Shown: positions 51,226 through 59,825 of the stretch, piece after piece
Layout: each line of letters starts with the position of its first letter
How positions within the stretch are numbered: the first letter of the stretch is position 1
Source of the DNA: Bradyrhizobium sp. CCGB01
GTDB taxonomy: Bacteria > Pseudomonadota > Alphaproteobacteria > Rhizobiales > Xanthobacteraceae
Length of the DNA stretch: 64,000 nucleotides
Direction of reading: 5' to 3'
Assembly: GCF_024199795.1 (NCBI RefSeq)
Contig: NZ_JANADK010000001.1
Span: 4,650,001 to 4,714,000 of the forward strand
The notes under the pieces: model-generated
What the model saw: only the letters and a program-made list of their open reading frames with translations
Databases searched by the model: none
What the model was told of the DNA's origin: nothing
Made by a program: the position numbers and the translations under genes

Positions 51226-52319
51226 CGGCTAACCCCCATTTTCGCGCCACGAGTTCCCGCATCGCTGGTGTTGGCGCCTGCTGCGATTTCCCCCCAGCGC
51301 ACCGTCCATTGGCTGGTCGACAGAAGCAGTGTTTCGAAGATGTGTTGCGCGCGTTCGCGCTCGGCAAAGGAGAGCCGCGTGCCGCCGCGGTTGCTCAGGA
51401 TCGCGAGCGTGGTTGCCCAGCTCAGCCGCGACGCCCGGCAGGCCATCACCAGGCCCTCGCAGTCGTCATCGGCCATGACATGCTCGACGATCTCGATCGG
51501 TGCGCCTGACAGCACCGACAGCGCCGTGAACAGGTTGGCGGTCTCGCCGCGGATCGCGAAGCGGTTCACCGAGGAATCGTTGAGCTTGCCGACACGGCTG
51601 AGCGCGACGATCTCCGGCCGCGCGCCGGCATAGTCGGCCGCGCAGGGCCGCTTTGGCGCGGCCCGTGGCGCAGGCGGACTGGCGGATGCGTTCGGCTTGG
51701 CCGGCGTCGTCTGGCCGGGAGAGGCGGACAGCAGCTTCCGCACGACCAGGTCGGGAGTATCGGGCCGGAGCGCCAGCGCCTTCATGATCTCGCCGTCCTG
51801 GTCGGCCCTCGCGATCAGCGCGGCATAGGCCGCCTCGGAAAATCCGGTTCCGGGATTCCTGATCAGTGTGAGGCAGATCGGACCGCCGTGCTTGATCAGC
51901 GCCTCGGTTACGACCGGCTCGATGCTGTCGCGCGCGGCGATCGCGCGTTGATGCCGCGGTCCGCCGGAGGCCGCGATCGCCGCGAGATCGGCCGCGGAAA
52001 GTCCCGGTGATCTCTGGAGGACAGGACAGGCCACGTCCGGGTTGGCGTGTGAGGCGAGGCGCCGCAATGTCTCCGGCGGCGCCACCTTGAGTTCGGCAAG
52101 CGAGGTGCTGAGTTGGATCAGCGCACTGGCCTCGACCCGTTCCGTCAATCGCAGCAGAACGCCGTCGACCACCCCCGACAGCAATTCCTGCGATCGGTCG
52201 CGGCTGCCAGTTAGCAACTGCACAATGCCGGAGAGGATACGCGCGCAGCGGTCCAGCGGACACGTTGCGACCGCTTCCTCCAATTCACCCAGAATATCAG
52301 CAGGCGAATTTGCCATCAT
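51222..52319 (-). CDS. DUF2336 family protein
   Basis: 365 residues. DUF2336 is an alphaproteobacterial helical-repeat family; the middle here (VAPPETLRRLASHANPDVAC, LSAADLAAIAASGGPRHQRA, SEAAYAALIARADQDGEIMK) shows its HEAT-like repeats, with an Ala/Pro-rich stretch (about 205-230) before a C-terminal repeat block. First gene of a likely operon with the PilZ and HD-GYP genes, so it probably works in c-di-GMP signalling, as a scaffold. No catalytic residues recognised. Confidence 0.85.
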   Translation of the reverse strand: MMANSPADILGELEEAVATCPLDRCARILSGIVQLLTGSRDRSQELLSGVVDGVLLRLTERVEASALIQLSTSLAELKVAPPETLRRLASHANPDVACPVLQRSPGLSAADLAAIAASGGPRHQRAIAARDSIEPVVTEALIKHGGPICLTLIRNPGTGFSEAAYAALIARADQDGEIMKALALRPDTPDLVVRKLLSASPGQTTPAKPNASASPPAPRAAPKRPCAADYAGARPEIVALSRVGKLNDSSVNRFAIRGETANLFTALSVLSGAPIEIVEHVMADDDCEGLVMACRASRLSWATTLAILSNRGGTRLSFAERERAQHIFETLLLSTSQWTVRWGEIAAGANTSDAGTRGAKMGVSR

Positions 52320-52622
52320 GGCAGGAGCCTGTACTCAAATAAATTTCGACTAACTAACGACGTACATTCCGCGCCAGATGCGTTAATTTGAAATTGAGAC
52401 CTCGATGGCTCGGGTATTGTCGCACCGCCGACCGCACTGGAAACGCTATCGAAATTCGGCGAGGCTTGACGCGGCGGCTTGTCCTTTGATCGGGACCCCC
52501 GCCAACTGAATGGGACGAACCAGGATGATTCTTTCGGTCTAACGGGACAACCGAAAGGGGGAAACTCGTACCGGCATCGTCGCCGGACGCGCGTCGGTTG
52601 CGACGCGACGTTTCAGATTGCC

Positions 52623-53570
52623 ATGAACAATATTGATGACGCGCCCGGATTGGCGCCCAAGGTATTTCGCTTCGCAGACGTCGATGAGTTCCGAAATGCC
52701 ATACGAGGCCTGAATTTCGAGTTCACGCCTCTCGTACGGAGGATTTCGGCTGAGCAGACCATTCTCTCGCTGCCCGGTTGCGACATCAATTTCACGCGGG
52801 CGTTCCCCCGCGTTGTCGACGCGCAGCTCGTCGAGAATTGCACCGCCATCGGGTTCACGATGGACGACCTCAACGTGCCCATCCGCTTCAACGGCTCGCA
52901 GCGCGCCCGTCCGGTCGTCGTCATCGGCAGCGGCGGCGCGGCGTACACCACCATCGAGGAGGTGCAGCGGCAAATTGCCTCGGTGGTGTTCAGGCCGGAG
53001 GTGACGGATCGCGGATGGCCGCACACGATCTCGAGCTTCAAGATCTTTGAAACGACCGCCGCAAGCTTGAACCGGCTGCGGAGCATGGTTCGGGAGGTGA
53101 TGGCTGCGGCGTCGGAACCGATCGATGCAGCGGAGATGCCGTTGAAGGCGGCAGCCATCAAGGAGTCGCTGCTTGGCGCCGTCGACGACGCTTTCGAAAA
53201 CGTGGTTCCCGCGCGCTGGACCCTGCGTCCCAATGACGAGCGGAACTTCAGGATATTCCAGGACATCCGCGCGCTTCTGTCCGACGACCTCTCGCAGCCG
53301 ATCTACAGCGAGGAGATCGCGCGCAAGCTCGGCCTGTCCGTCCGCACCATGCATGATGTCATCCGCCGCTATCGCGGCATGAGCCTGCACCGGTACTTGC
53401 GCCTGCGCCGGTTGTGGCTGGTGCGCCGGCGGCTGCTCGCCGGCGCCGACAGCGTCAAGGCCGTCGCACTGGCGTTCGGCTTCTGGCATCTCAGCGACTT
53501 CTCCAGAAGCTATCGCGACCAATTTGGCGAGACACCGTCGCAAACGCTGGAGCGCGGCCGGGGCCGATAG
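52623..53570 (+). CDS. AraC family transcriptional regulator
   Basis: 315 residues from the ATG at 52623; the open frame extends 48 codons to a TTG (52479) but that part is very basic and unlike the family, so the later start is preferred though it lacks a strong ribosome-binding site. The N-terminal 200 residues are an AraC_binding-like sensor; the C-terminal HTH pair is EEIARKLGLSVRTMHDVIRR and VKAVALAFGFWHLSDFSRSY, followed by QFGETPSQTL. Divergent from the c-di-GMP operon and upstream of an FMN reductase gene, either of which may be a target. Confidence 0.88.
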   Translation: MNNIDDAPGLAPKVFRFADVDEFRNAIRGLNFEFTPLVRRISAEQTILSLPGCDINFTRAFPRVVDAQLVENCTAIGFTMDDLNVPIRFNGSQRARPVVVIGSGGAAYTTIEEVQRQIASVVFRPEVTDRGWPHTISSFKIFETTAASLNRLRSMVREVMAAASEPIDAAEMPLKAAAIKESLLGAVDDAFENVVPARWTLRPNDERNFRIFQDIRALLSDDLSQPIYSEEIARKLGLSVRTMHDVIRRYRGMSLHRYLRLRRLWLVRRRLLAGADSVKAVALAFGFWHLSDFSRSYRDQFGETPSQTLERGRGR

Positions 53571-53615
53571 CAAAGGGATGGGGCCAGCCCCTCGTTTCGT
53601 GCTAGCCTGCCGGCC

Positions 53616-54206
53616 ATGAGCAATCGCATCCTCGTCCTCTACGGTTCCTACCGTTCCGACCGCATGGGCGTCCGCCTTGCGAATTTCATCATCGATCGCC
53701 TGCGCAAGCGCGGTGACGACGTCGAGTTCATCGACGCCAAGGCCATCGGCCTGCCGATGCTCGATCGCATGTACAAGGAATATCCCGAGGGTTCGGCACC
53801 CGAGGCGCTGGAGAAGCTGGCGGGCCAGATCCGCGGCGCCGACGGTTTTGTCTTCGTCACCGGCGAATACAATTGGGGCATCCAGCCCGGCCTGAAGAAC
53901 CTCACCGATCACTTCCTGGAAGAATGGTTCTGGCGTCCGGCCGCGATCGTGAGCTATTCCGCCGGCCGACTGTCCGGCGCTCGCGCCTCGACCGCCTGGC
54001 ACGGCACGCTGTCCGAGATGGGCATGGTGGTGGTGTCGAGCACCATCGGCGTCGGCCCGATCGCGCAGACGCTGTCGGCCGAGAGCGAGCCGATCGGCGA
54101 GGGCGGCAAGGCACTGGAGCGTGCGTTCCCGCGCTTTGCCGACGATCTCACTTGGTGGATCGAGGCCGCCAAGGCGCAGCGGGCGCGCAAGGCGCCGCCT
54201 TATTAA
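53616..54206 (+). CDS. NADPH-dependent FMN reductase-type flavoprotein
   Basis: 196 residues. Flavodoxin-like motifs: ILVLYGSYRSDRMGVRLANF (FMN phosphate loop), VFVTGEYNWGIQPGLKNLTD (canonical P-x-Y-N-x-S/P-x-P-LKN-variant with TGEYNW). Reduces quinones or provides reduced FMN; cytosolic. It follows the AraC gene by 45 bases on the same strand and may be its target or partner. Confidence 0.88.
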   Translation: MSNRILVLYGSYRSDRMGVRLANFIIDRLRKRGDDVEFIDAKAIGLPMLDRMYKEYPEGSAPEALEKLAGQIRGADGFVFVTGEYNWGIQPGLKNLTDHFLEEWFWRPAAIVSYSAGRLSGARASTAWHGTLSEMGMVVVSSTIGVGPIAQTLSAESEPIGEGGKALERAFPRFADDLTWWIEAAKAQRARKAPPY

Positions 54207-54241
54207 GCCGGGCTACGGGACCGTCCTCGCGGTAACGGGTC

Positions 54242-56323
54242 TTACGCTGCCCTGACCTCGCCGAGGAAGCGGTCGAACTGGCCGGCGAGGTCGCGCGACT
54301 GCGTCGAGAGCTGCGCGGCGGCGCCCAGCACTTCCCGTGCGGCCGCACCGGTGTCGTCGGCGGCGCGCTGCACGCCTGATATGTTGGAGTTGACCTCCTG
54401 GGTGCCGCGGGCGGCTTCCTGGACGCTGCGGGCGATCTCCTTGGTGGCGGAGCCCTGTTCCTCGATCGCCGCGGCAATCGCGGTGCCGATCTGGTCGATC
54501 TCGCCGATGACGTCGGCGACGTTGCGGATCGCGGCCACGGTCTCGTCGCTGGCGGACTGGATCGCGGTGATCTGCTCGGAGATCTCGGTGGTGGCCTTGG
54601 CGGTCTGGCCGGCCAGCGACTTCACTTCGGAGGCGACGACCGCAAAGCCGCGGCCGGCGTCGCCGGCGCGGGCGGCCTCGATGGTCGCGTTCAGCGCCAG
54701 CAAATTGGTCTGCTCGGCGATGCTCTGGATCAGCGTGACGACGTCGCCGATCTTCTGGGCGCCCTCGGCGAGAGCGCGCGCGGTGTCGCCGGTGCGGCGG
54801 GCGTTGTCGACGGCGCGGGCCGCGATCTCGGTCGATTGTGCGACCTGACGGCCGATCTCGGAGATCGAAGAGGTCAACTCTTCGGTGGCGCTGGCGACCG
54901 TCTGCACGTTGGTCGAGGTCTGCTGCGAGGCGGCGGCGACGACCGCGGCCTGGCTGTTGGTCTGGGCCGCCGTCGAGGTCATCGACTGCGCCGTGCTTTC
55001 CATGGTGGACGAAGCGCGGGACAGGCCGCCGACCAGCTCGGTGACCTTGGCCTCGAAGGCGCGGGTGAGCCCGTCGAGTGCCTGGGCACGGCGCATCTTG
55101 CCGTCATTCTCGGCCTGCTTCTCGGCCGCGAGACGATCGGCGCGGATCATGTTGTCCTTGAAGACCTGGACGGCGGCGGCCATCGCGCCGATCTCGTCGG
55201 AGCGCTCGGCGCCGGGGATCTCTTCCGCAACGTCGCCGTCGGCAAGCCGCGACATGCGGCTGGTCAGGTTGACGATCGGGGCACAGACGCGGCGGCGGAC
55301 CACGACGATGAGGCCGGCGCTGGCGATCAGCACAGCGAGCAGGCCGACCAGGGCGATGGTGAAGCTGGTGCGTGCGGCTGCCGACGCGCCGGCGAGGATC
55401 TGCTCGGCATTGTCGTAGAAGGCATCGCGAACATCGATGATGGTGCTGAGGCCGCGCTGCGTGGCGGTGTAGTAGGTGTCCACGTCGTGTTCGTACTTGC
55501 CGGTGACCGCACCTTCCTTCACCAGCTTGAGCTCGCGGCCGAACTCCTCGATATAGATCGAGTTGAACTTCTCCAATGCGGCGGCGACGTTCGCCGGAGT
55601 TGCGGGATTGCCGCGCAGCTCCAGCAGCGACATCACGATCTGATCGTTGCGGCCCTGCGAGCGGCTGATATCGGCCTTCTCGGTGTCGGTCGCCGGTTTC
55701 TTGCCGCCGACGAGATTCTTGTGCAGGCTGGAGTTGAAGCCGCCGACGTCGCGCAATGTCATCGCGATGTTGGCGTAGCTGGCCTGCCGGTAGGCGTCGC
55801 CGTTGAGGATCGCCATGCGGCGGACCTGCTCGTTGAGCAGTGCGGTCACGCCGCCGTTGAGCACGGCGTTGTCGGCGACGATCTTCTTGGCCGCGTCCTT
55901 GCGCGCCTCCGCCGGTCCCGCCATCGCCTTGTCGATGGCCTCACGCAGCGCGGTGAACTTCGCATTGATGCCGTCGATGTTGCTGCCGATGGTGTTGCCG
56001 TCGTCGAACGGACCCGGCAGCTCCTTGCGTAGCGCATTCATCTTGTCGCGCGCGCCGTCGGTCTGCTTGCGCAGCTTGCCATGCTCGGAAAGCTGCACCG
56101 GATCGAAGGTCGCCGGACCGTAAAGGATGTTGGTGGCGAAGCCGCGCTCGGGGTTGAGATAGCGCGGGATGTCGCTGACGGCGCGGACGATGGCGAGCCG
56201 GCCCTGCGCCTCGGCGATCTTGTCCATGGTCTGGTATTTCGTCACGGCGACGTAGACGGCGAGACCGCCGCCGACGGTCGAGAGCGAAACGATGGCGCTA
56301 GTCAGGAGCGTACCGATTTTCAT
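54242..56323 (-). CDS. Methyl-accepting chemotaxis protein
   Basis: 693 residues: TM1 (7-29), a large helical periplasmic sensor (about 30-320), TM2 (321-342, [20 protein letters not shown]), a HAMP domain (343-395) and the cytoplasmic signalling domain (about 430-680) with the hairpin tip [20 protein letters not shown] (quoted 20). The C-terminus ends FLGEVRAA without an NWE(T/S)F tail, so adaptation depends on other receptors. The sensor's ligand is unknown. Monocistronic; separated from the neighbours by about 120 bases on its 5' side. Confidence 0.95.
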   Translation of the reverse strand: MKIGTLLTSAIVSLSTVGGGLAVYVAVTKYQTMDKIAEAQGRLAIVRAVSDIPRYLNPERGFATNILYGPATFDPVQLSEHGKLRKQTDGARDKMNALRKELPGPFDDGNTIGSNIDGINAKFTALREAIDKAMAGPAEARKDAAKKIVADNAVLNGGVTALLNEQVRRMAILNGDAYRQASYANIAMTLRDVGGFNSSLHKNLVGGKKPATDTEKADISRSQGRNDQIVMSLLELRGNPATPANVAAALEKFNSIYIEEFGRELKLVKEGAVTGKYEHDVDTYYTATQRGLSTIIDVRDAFYDNAEQILAGASAAARTSFTIALVGLLAVLIASAGLIVVVRRRVCAPIVNLTSRMSRLADGDVAEEIPGAERSDEIGAMAAAVQVFKDNMIRADRLAAEKQAENDGKMRRAQALDGLTRAFEAKVTELVGGLSRASSTMESTAQSMTSTAAQTNSQAAVVAAASQQTSTNVQTVASATEELTSSISEIGRQVAQSTEIAARAVDNARRTGDTARALAEGAQKIGDVVTLIQSIAEQTNLLALNATIEAARAGDAGRGFAVVASEVKSLAGQTAKATTEISEQITAIQSASDETVAAIRNVADVIGEIDQIGTAIAAAIEEQGSATKEIARSVQEAARGTQEVNSNISGVQRAADDTGAAAREVLGAAAQLSTQSRDLAGQFDRFLGEVRAA

Positions 56324-56441
56324 GATTTATCCGGCAATTGGCGCGGGGAGAGAAAATTATTCTGCGCAACGATAGGTAGCCGGTGTTAATCAGGAGTTTA
56401 CGCTGCCGTCCGCTATGCCCCGCCTGCATGCGTCCATTCGT

Positions 56442-57227
56442 CTAAGCGTAGGTCGCGGTCACGGTTCCCAGCGGACCGTAATCCGCGACGTAAGTCTCGC
56501 CAGCCTTCGGCCGCAGCATGCCCGTGAGCGTGCCCGTGCTGATGGTCTGCCCGGCCTTGAGGCCGATGCCGGTCCGTGACAGCTCGTTGGCGAGCCAGGC
56601 GAGCGGCACCAGCGGATGATCGATCGCTTCTGCAGCGCTGCCACGACGTCGCTCGACGCCGTCGCAATTGAGAATGACGTCCTGATTCGCGATGTCGCGG
56701 CTACGCCAATCGGCGATGGGCTCACCAAGCACGATCGTTCCGGACCCGGAGCCATCGGCCATGATCGCAGGCATCGGCGGAAACGCGGCGTCGTGCACGA
56801 AGCGGCATTCGGCGAGCTCGATGCCGGGATGCAGCGAGGCGACGGCATCGCCGACCTCGTCCACCGTATAGGGCTTCGCGCGCGGCGGCAGGTCGGCGCC
56901 GAGTCGTGCCTGGTACTCGACCTCCGGAATCGGGCTGCATTGCCTGGCGTGCTCGACGCTTGCGGGCGACGCCTTGATCAGGGGCGCGAACACCCGCCCA
57001 TAGATCGGCGAAGAGATGCGAAGCTGGCGCTGGAGCCCGGACTTCATGCCGGCGATCTTCCAGCCGACGACGTCCCAACCCAATTCCTCTTCCACCATCT
57101 GCGCGATGCGGTACGCCGTGTCTGCATCCGGCGGCACCAGCCGTCCATCGAGGCCGCTTTGTTGCCGGCCCTCGCGGCGCAGATTGGCGAGATGACGGGC
57201 GAGCTCGCGCTGTCGGGACTGATCCAT
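56442..57227 (-). CDS. 2-keto-4-pentenoate hydratase (fumarylacetoacetase-like)
   Basis: 261 residues. Hydratase family features: SPIPEVEYQARLGADLPPRA, LHPGIELAECRFVHDA (metal Glu/Asp), and LSRTGIGLKAGQTISTGTLT, GMLRPKAGETYVADYG at the C-terminus. Adds water to 2-hydroxypenta-2,4-dienoate in meta-cleavage of aromatics, or acts on related keto acids. It lies 15 bases after the TetR gene on the same strand and is probably co-transcribed and autoregulated with it. Partner enzymes are on the other side of the operators. Confidence 0.88.
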   Translation of the reverse strand: MDQSRQRELARHLANLRREGRQQSGLDGRLVPPDADTAYRIAQMVEEELGWDVVGWKIAGMKSGLQRQLRISSPIYGRVFAPLIKASPASVEHARQCSPIPEVEYQARLGADLPPRAKPYTVDEVGDAVASLHPGIELAECRFVHDAAFPPMPAIMADGSGSGTIVLGEPIADWRSRDIANQDVILNCDGVERRRGSAAEAIDHPLVPLAWLANELSRTGIGLKAGQTISTGTLTGMLRPKAGETYVADYGPLGTVTATYA

Positions 57228-57242
57228 CGGTGCGTCTCCATT

Positions 57243-57854
57243 CTACCTGGTGGTGCGGGCGAGGGCGGTGGACAAGATCGTCTCCAGCTCCTCCTGAACC
57301 TGATCGAGCGCGGCTGCGCTGCGGCTCGCGCGGCACAGCGCGACCGTGCCTTCGATCGAGGCGACGACGAGTGTTGCAAGCCGCTCCGCCCGTTCGGCGG
57401 CGAGCCCTTCGCGCAGCAAGGCCGCGCGCATGATCTGCCGCCAATCGGCGAACACGCCGTCGGCGAGGTCGAGCAGATGCTGCTGCGCCGTCTCGTCGTC
57501 CTTGTCGGAGGCCTCGCCAACATAGCGGTCGACGGCGACGGCGAGCACCGGGCAGCCGGCCTCGAAGCCGGTCGCCTCCAGCCGGCGGCGCCATGATGCG
57601 ACGAACGCGCTGAGGCCGCCGATCACGCCGCGTTCGTTCATGGCCTTCTCCAGGGGAATGGACACCTGCTTGCCGGCAAAGGTCACGGCTTCGGCGATCA
57701 ATTGCCGCTTGCCCTCCGGGAAGTGATGACTGATCGAGCCGCGCGGGGTCGCCGTGTGACGGACGACGTCGCGCATGCTGGTGGCGTTGACACCGCCGCG
57801 GCTCATCAGGTCGGCGGCGCCGGCGATCATCTTGTCACGTGTGGTGGTGGTCAT
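57243..57854 (-). CDS. TetR family regulator (local repressor)
   Basis: 203 residues. N-terminal HTH: MSRGGVNATSMRDVVRHTAT, PRGSISHHFPEGKRQLI, the usual TetR layout (GSISHHFPEGK). The C-terminal ligand-binding domain contains TGFEAGCPVLAVAVDRYVGE. Divergent from the tautomerase gene; two matching palindromes lie in the gap (57889-57904 and 57921-57938), which suggests that it represses both sides until a metabolite of the pathway binds. Heads the hydratase gene. Confidence 0.92.
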   Translation of the reverse strand: MTTTTRDKMIAGAADLMSRGGVNATSMRDVVRHTATPRGSISHHFPEGKRQLIAEAVTFAGKQVSIPLEKAMNERGVIGGLSAFVASWRRRLEATGFEAGCPVLAVAVDRYVGEASDKDDETAQQHLLDLADGVFADWRQIMRAALLREGLAAERAERLATLVVASIEGTVALCRASRSAAALDQVQEELETILSTALARTTR

Positions 57855-57888
57855 CGGAAGTCCCGCGATTAGCTGTCTCCATCTAGAC

Positions 57889-57904
57889 TATGACGGTTGA
57901 CATA
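57889..57904. promoter_or_regulatory. TetR-type operator 1 overlapping the -35 of the tautomerase promoter
   Basis: TATGACGGTTGACATA, imperfect palindrome with the same half-sites (TATGAC/G-C-ATA) as operator 2. It contains TTGACA (57897-57902), a perfect -35 for the rightward promoter. Confidence 0.6.
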
Positions 57905-57920
57905 GGCAAGCGAAGCTGAA

Positions 57921-57938
57921 ATATGACGATTGTCATAT
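57921..57938. promoter_or_regulatory. TetR-type operator 2 overlapping the -10 of the tautomerase promoter
   Basis: ATATGACGATTGTCATAT, a perfect palindrome around GATT. It overlaps the expected -10 (17 bases downstream of TTGACA, AATATG-like). Binding here would block the promoter directly. Confidence 0.7.
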
Positions 57939-57958
57939 TCGTGGAAAAGGACGTCACC

Positions 57959-58441
57959 TTGACCATCATCACCGTGACCGCGCCTGCCGGCCGGCTCAGC
58001 CTGGATCAGCGCCGCCGCCTCGCGGAAACCCTGACCGACGCCGTGCTCGAGCCCGAGGTCGGCCAGCATGCGCCGGCGGCGCGAATGGGCTTTCAGGTGC
58101 ATTTCCACGACCTGCCGCCCGACTGCATGGCGATCGGCGGCCGGCTGTTGTCCGACCAGGACACGCCGCGCGATATCATCACCGTCAACATCGCGGTGAT
58201 GAACGCGGCCTGGCCTGCCGGGGTGCGGGCCGAGGTGATCCGCAACGTGCTGGCGCGGCTTGCGGAGGCCTGCGGGATGCAGGCGCCGGCGCCGACCTGG
58301 TGGGTCAATTTCGAGATCATCGACGAGGGAAGCTGGGGATCGCGCGGCGGCGTGCTCTCGATCCTCCAGCTTCTGGACTCCGGTGTGTTCACGCCCGCGC
58401 GGATCGAGGCGATCCGCGCGGCGATTCAGCCGCCGGCCTGA
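57959..58441 (+). CDS. 4-oxalocrotonate tautomerase-like (tautomerase superfamily) protein
   Basis: 160 residues from a TTG at 57959 (AAAAGGA eight bases upstream). The ATG at 57923 lies inside operator 2 and upstream of the expected transcription start, so it is unlikely to be used. The fold is two beta-alpha-beta units: N-terminal MTIITVTAPAGRLSLDQRRR, LAETLTDAVLEPEV and a second half with DIITVNIAVMNAAWPAGVRA, typical of long (cis-CaaD-like or 4-OT dimer) tautomerases. Pro-1 is replaced by Thr after the initiator, so the catalytic residue is uncertain. First gene of a two-gene unit with the enoyl-CoA hydratase. Confidence 0.72.
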   Translation: MTIITVTAPAGRLSLDQRRRLAETLTDAVLEPEVGQHAPAARMGFQVHFHDLPPDCMAIGGRLLSDQDTPRDIITVNIAVMNAAWPAGVRAEVIRNVLARLAEACGMQAPAPTWWVNFEIIDEGSWGSRGGVLSILQLLDSGVFTPARIEAIRAAIQPPA

Positions 58442-58481
58442 GTTGCGGCCAACATCAAACGATCAATCGGGAGAGAAACGA

Positions 58482-59258
58482 ATGAGCGAAGGTCAGATCC
58501 GCACCGAGGTGCACGGCCATGTCTTGAAGATCGTCATCGACAACGCCGCAAAGAAGAACGCGTTCACCCCGGTGATGATGGAGCAATTGTCCGATGCGCT
58601 GACCGAACTGCACGACAACGAGGCTTACCGCGTCGGCGTGATCTGCGCCGAGGGCAACGATTTCACCGCCGGGCTCGATATGCCGAAGTTCTTCGGGCCG
58701 ACCGCCGAGAAGCGCAACATCAAGGAGGGCAATGTCGATCCGTTCGGGCTGACCAAGCGTTGCCGCAAGCCGGTTATCACCGCCGTGCAGGGCATCGTGT
58801 TCACGATCGGAATCGAGCTGATGCTGGCCGGCGACATCGTGGTGGCTGCCGCGGATTCGCGCTTCTGCCAGATGGAGTCCAAGCGTGGCATCGCGCCGCT
58901 GGGCGGTGCACATTTCCGCTTTCTCTCGCGCGCCGGCTGGGGCGATGCGATGTACCATTTGTTCCTGTGTGACGAGTTTTCAGCCGAGCGGGCCCACGCG
59001 ATCGGCCTCGTGCAGGAGGTCGTGCCGCCGGGAGAGCAGGGCGAACGGGCGATGGCGCTCGCCGCGATCATCGCGCGCAATGCGCCGCTCGGCATCCAGG
59101 TGACGAAGGAAGCGGCTGCGAAATACATCGAAGGCGGTGAGGCGGCGGCGATCGCTTACATTCCGAAGATCCGCGACCGCGTGCTCGGCAGCGCCGATGC
59201 GAAGGAAGGCATTCAGTCCTTCATCGAGCGTCGCGCGGCCGTCTTCGAGGGGCGCTGA
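58482..59258 (+). CDS. Enoyl-CoA hydratase/isomerase (crotonase) family protein
   Basis: 258 residues from the ATG at 58482 (GGGAGAG upstream). Crotonase signature region: DNAAKKNAFTPVMMEQLSDA, GNDFTAGLDMPKFF (oxyanion hole), PVITAVQGIVFTIGIELMLA, GDIVVAAADSRFCQMESKRG (second oxyanion element). The usual catalytic Glu positions are partly varied (F-T-I-G instead of A-x-G-G-G at the first helix), so it may be a hydrolase or isomerase. Together with the tautomerase and hydratase it suggests a ring-cleavage or beta-oxidation-like pathway controlled by the TetR repressor. Confidence 0.85.
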   Translation: MSEGQIRTEVHGHVLKIVIDNAAKKNAFTPVMMEQLSDALTELHDNEAYRVGVICAEGNDFTAGLDMPKFFGPTAEKRNIKEGNVDPFGLTKRCRKPVITAVQGIVFTIGIELMLAGDIVVAAADSRFCQMESKRGIAPLGGAHFRFLSRAGWGDAMYHLFLCDEFSAERAHAIGLVQEVVPPGEQGERAMALAAIIARNAPLGIQVTKEAAAKYIEGGEAAAIAYIPKIRDRVLGSADAKEGIQSFIERRAAVFEGR

Positions 59259-59267
59259 TCCCAAGCG

Positions 59268-59705
59268 CTACGCCGGCCGATCGAGCTTCGACAGTATCTC
59301 CAGCGTGGCCCCGTCGCGCTCGCCGGCGAAATACCGGGCGAGCGCCTCGCCGAAAACGGGCTCGTCGGACACGGCGCCGAACAGCGTCATCGACGAACGG
59401 AATTTGGCGTCGTCGGGTGCGCCGAGGATCGCGTTGATGGTCCGCCCTTCGACCGCGAGCACGAGGCGGGTGCATTCGATCAGGCGCGAGCCGAGGACAG
59501 GATGGGCGAGGTAAGCCTCGGCCTCGGCGCGGGAGGCGATGGCGTAGCGCTGCGACATGGCGCTGAGGCCGAGGCCTTCGATTTGCGGGAAGACGAACCA
59601 CATCCAGTGGCTTTGCTTGCGGCCGCGGGCCAGCTCCCCCTGGACGGCGCGAAAAACCGGGTCCTGGGCCCGGATAAAGCGCTCTAGATCGAAAGGATCG
59701 GTCAT
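59268..59705 (-). CDS. DUF1810 family protein
   Basis: 145 residues from the ATG at 59705. Family pattern: MTDPFDLERFIRAQDPVFRA, GRKQSHWMWFVFPQIEGLGL, AEAYLAHPVLGSRLIECTRL, typical of DUF1810 (about 140 residues, plant and bacterial). Role unknown, cytosolic; some relatives have a link to calpastatin-like naming that carries no function. Convergent with the crotonase gene, 9 bases between the stops. The ATG has a modest purine-rich region upstream. Confidence 0.88.
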   Translation of the reverse strand: MTDPFDLERFIRAQDPVFRAVQGELARGRKQSHWMWFVFPQIEGLGLSAMSQRYAIASRAEAEAYLAHPVLGSRLIECTRLVLAVEGRTINAILGAPDDAKFRSSMTLFGAVSDEPVFGEALARYFAGERDGATLEILSKLDRPA

Positions 59706-59825
59706 GGGATACCCTGGGCTGCCTTGCCGGCCGCGATTATGCCTAACTTTTAGCTCCCAATGTGGTAGCTGGTATAGAGTCTCCGGGCGGGGGTTGGGCC
59801 CCCCGGGGGTCGATTTGGGGATCTG

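Noticed and set aside
52479..52622. 48-codon N-terminal extension of the AraC protein from a TTG
   Set aside because: Extension is rich in Arg, His and Gly without a family match and lacks a ribosome-binding site; the ATG at 52623 is favoured.
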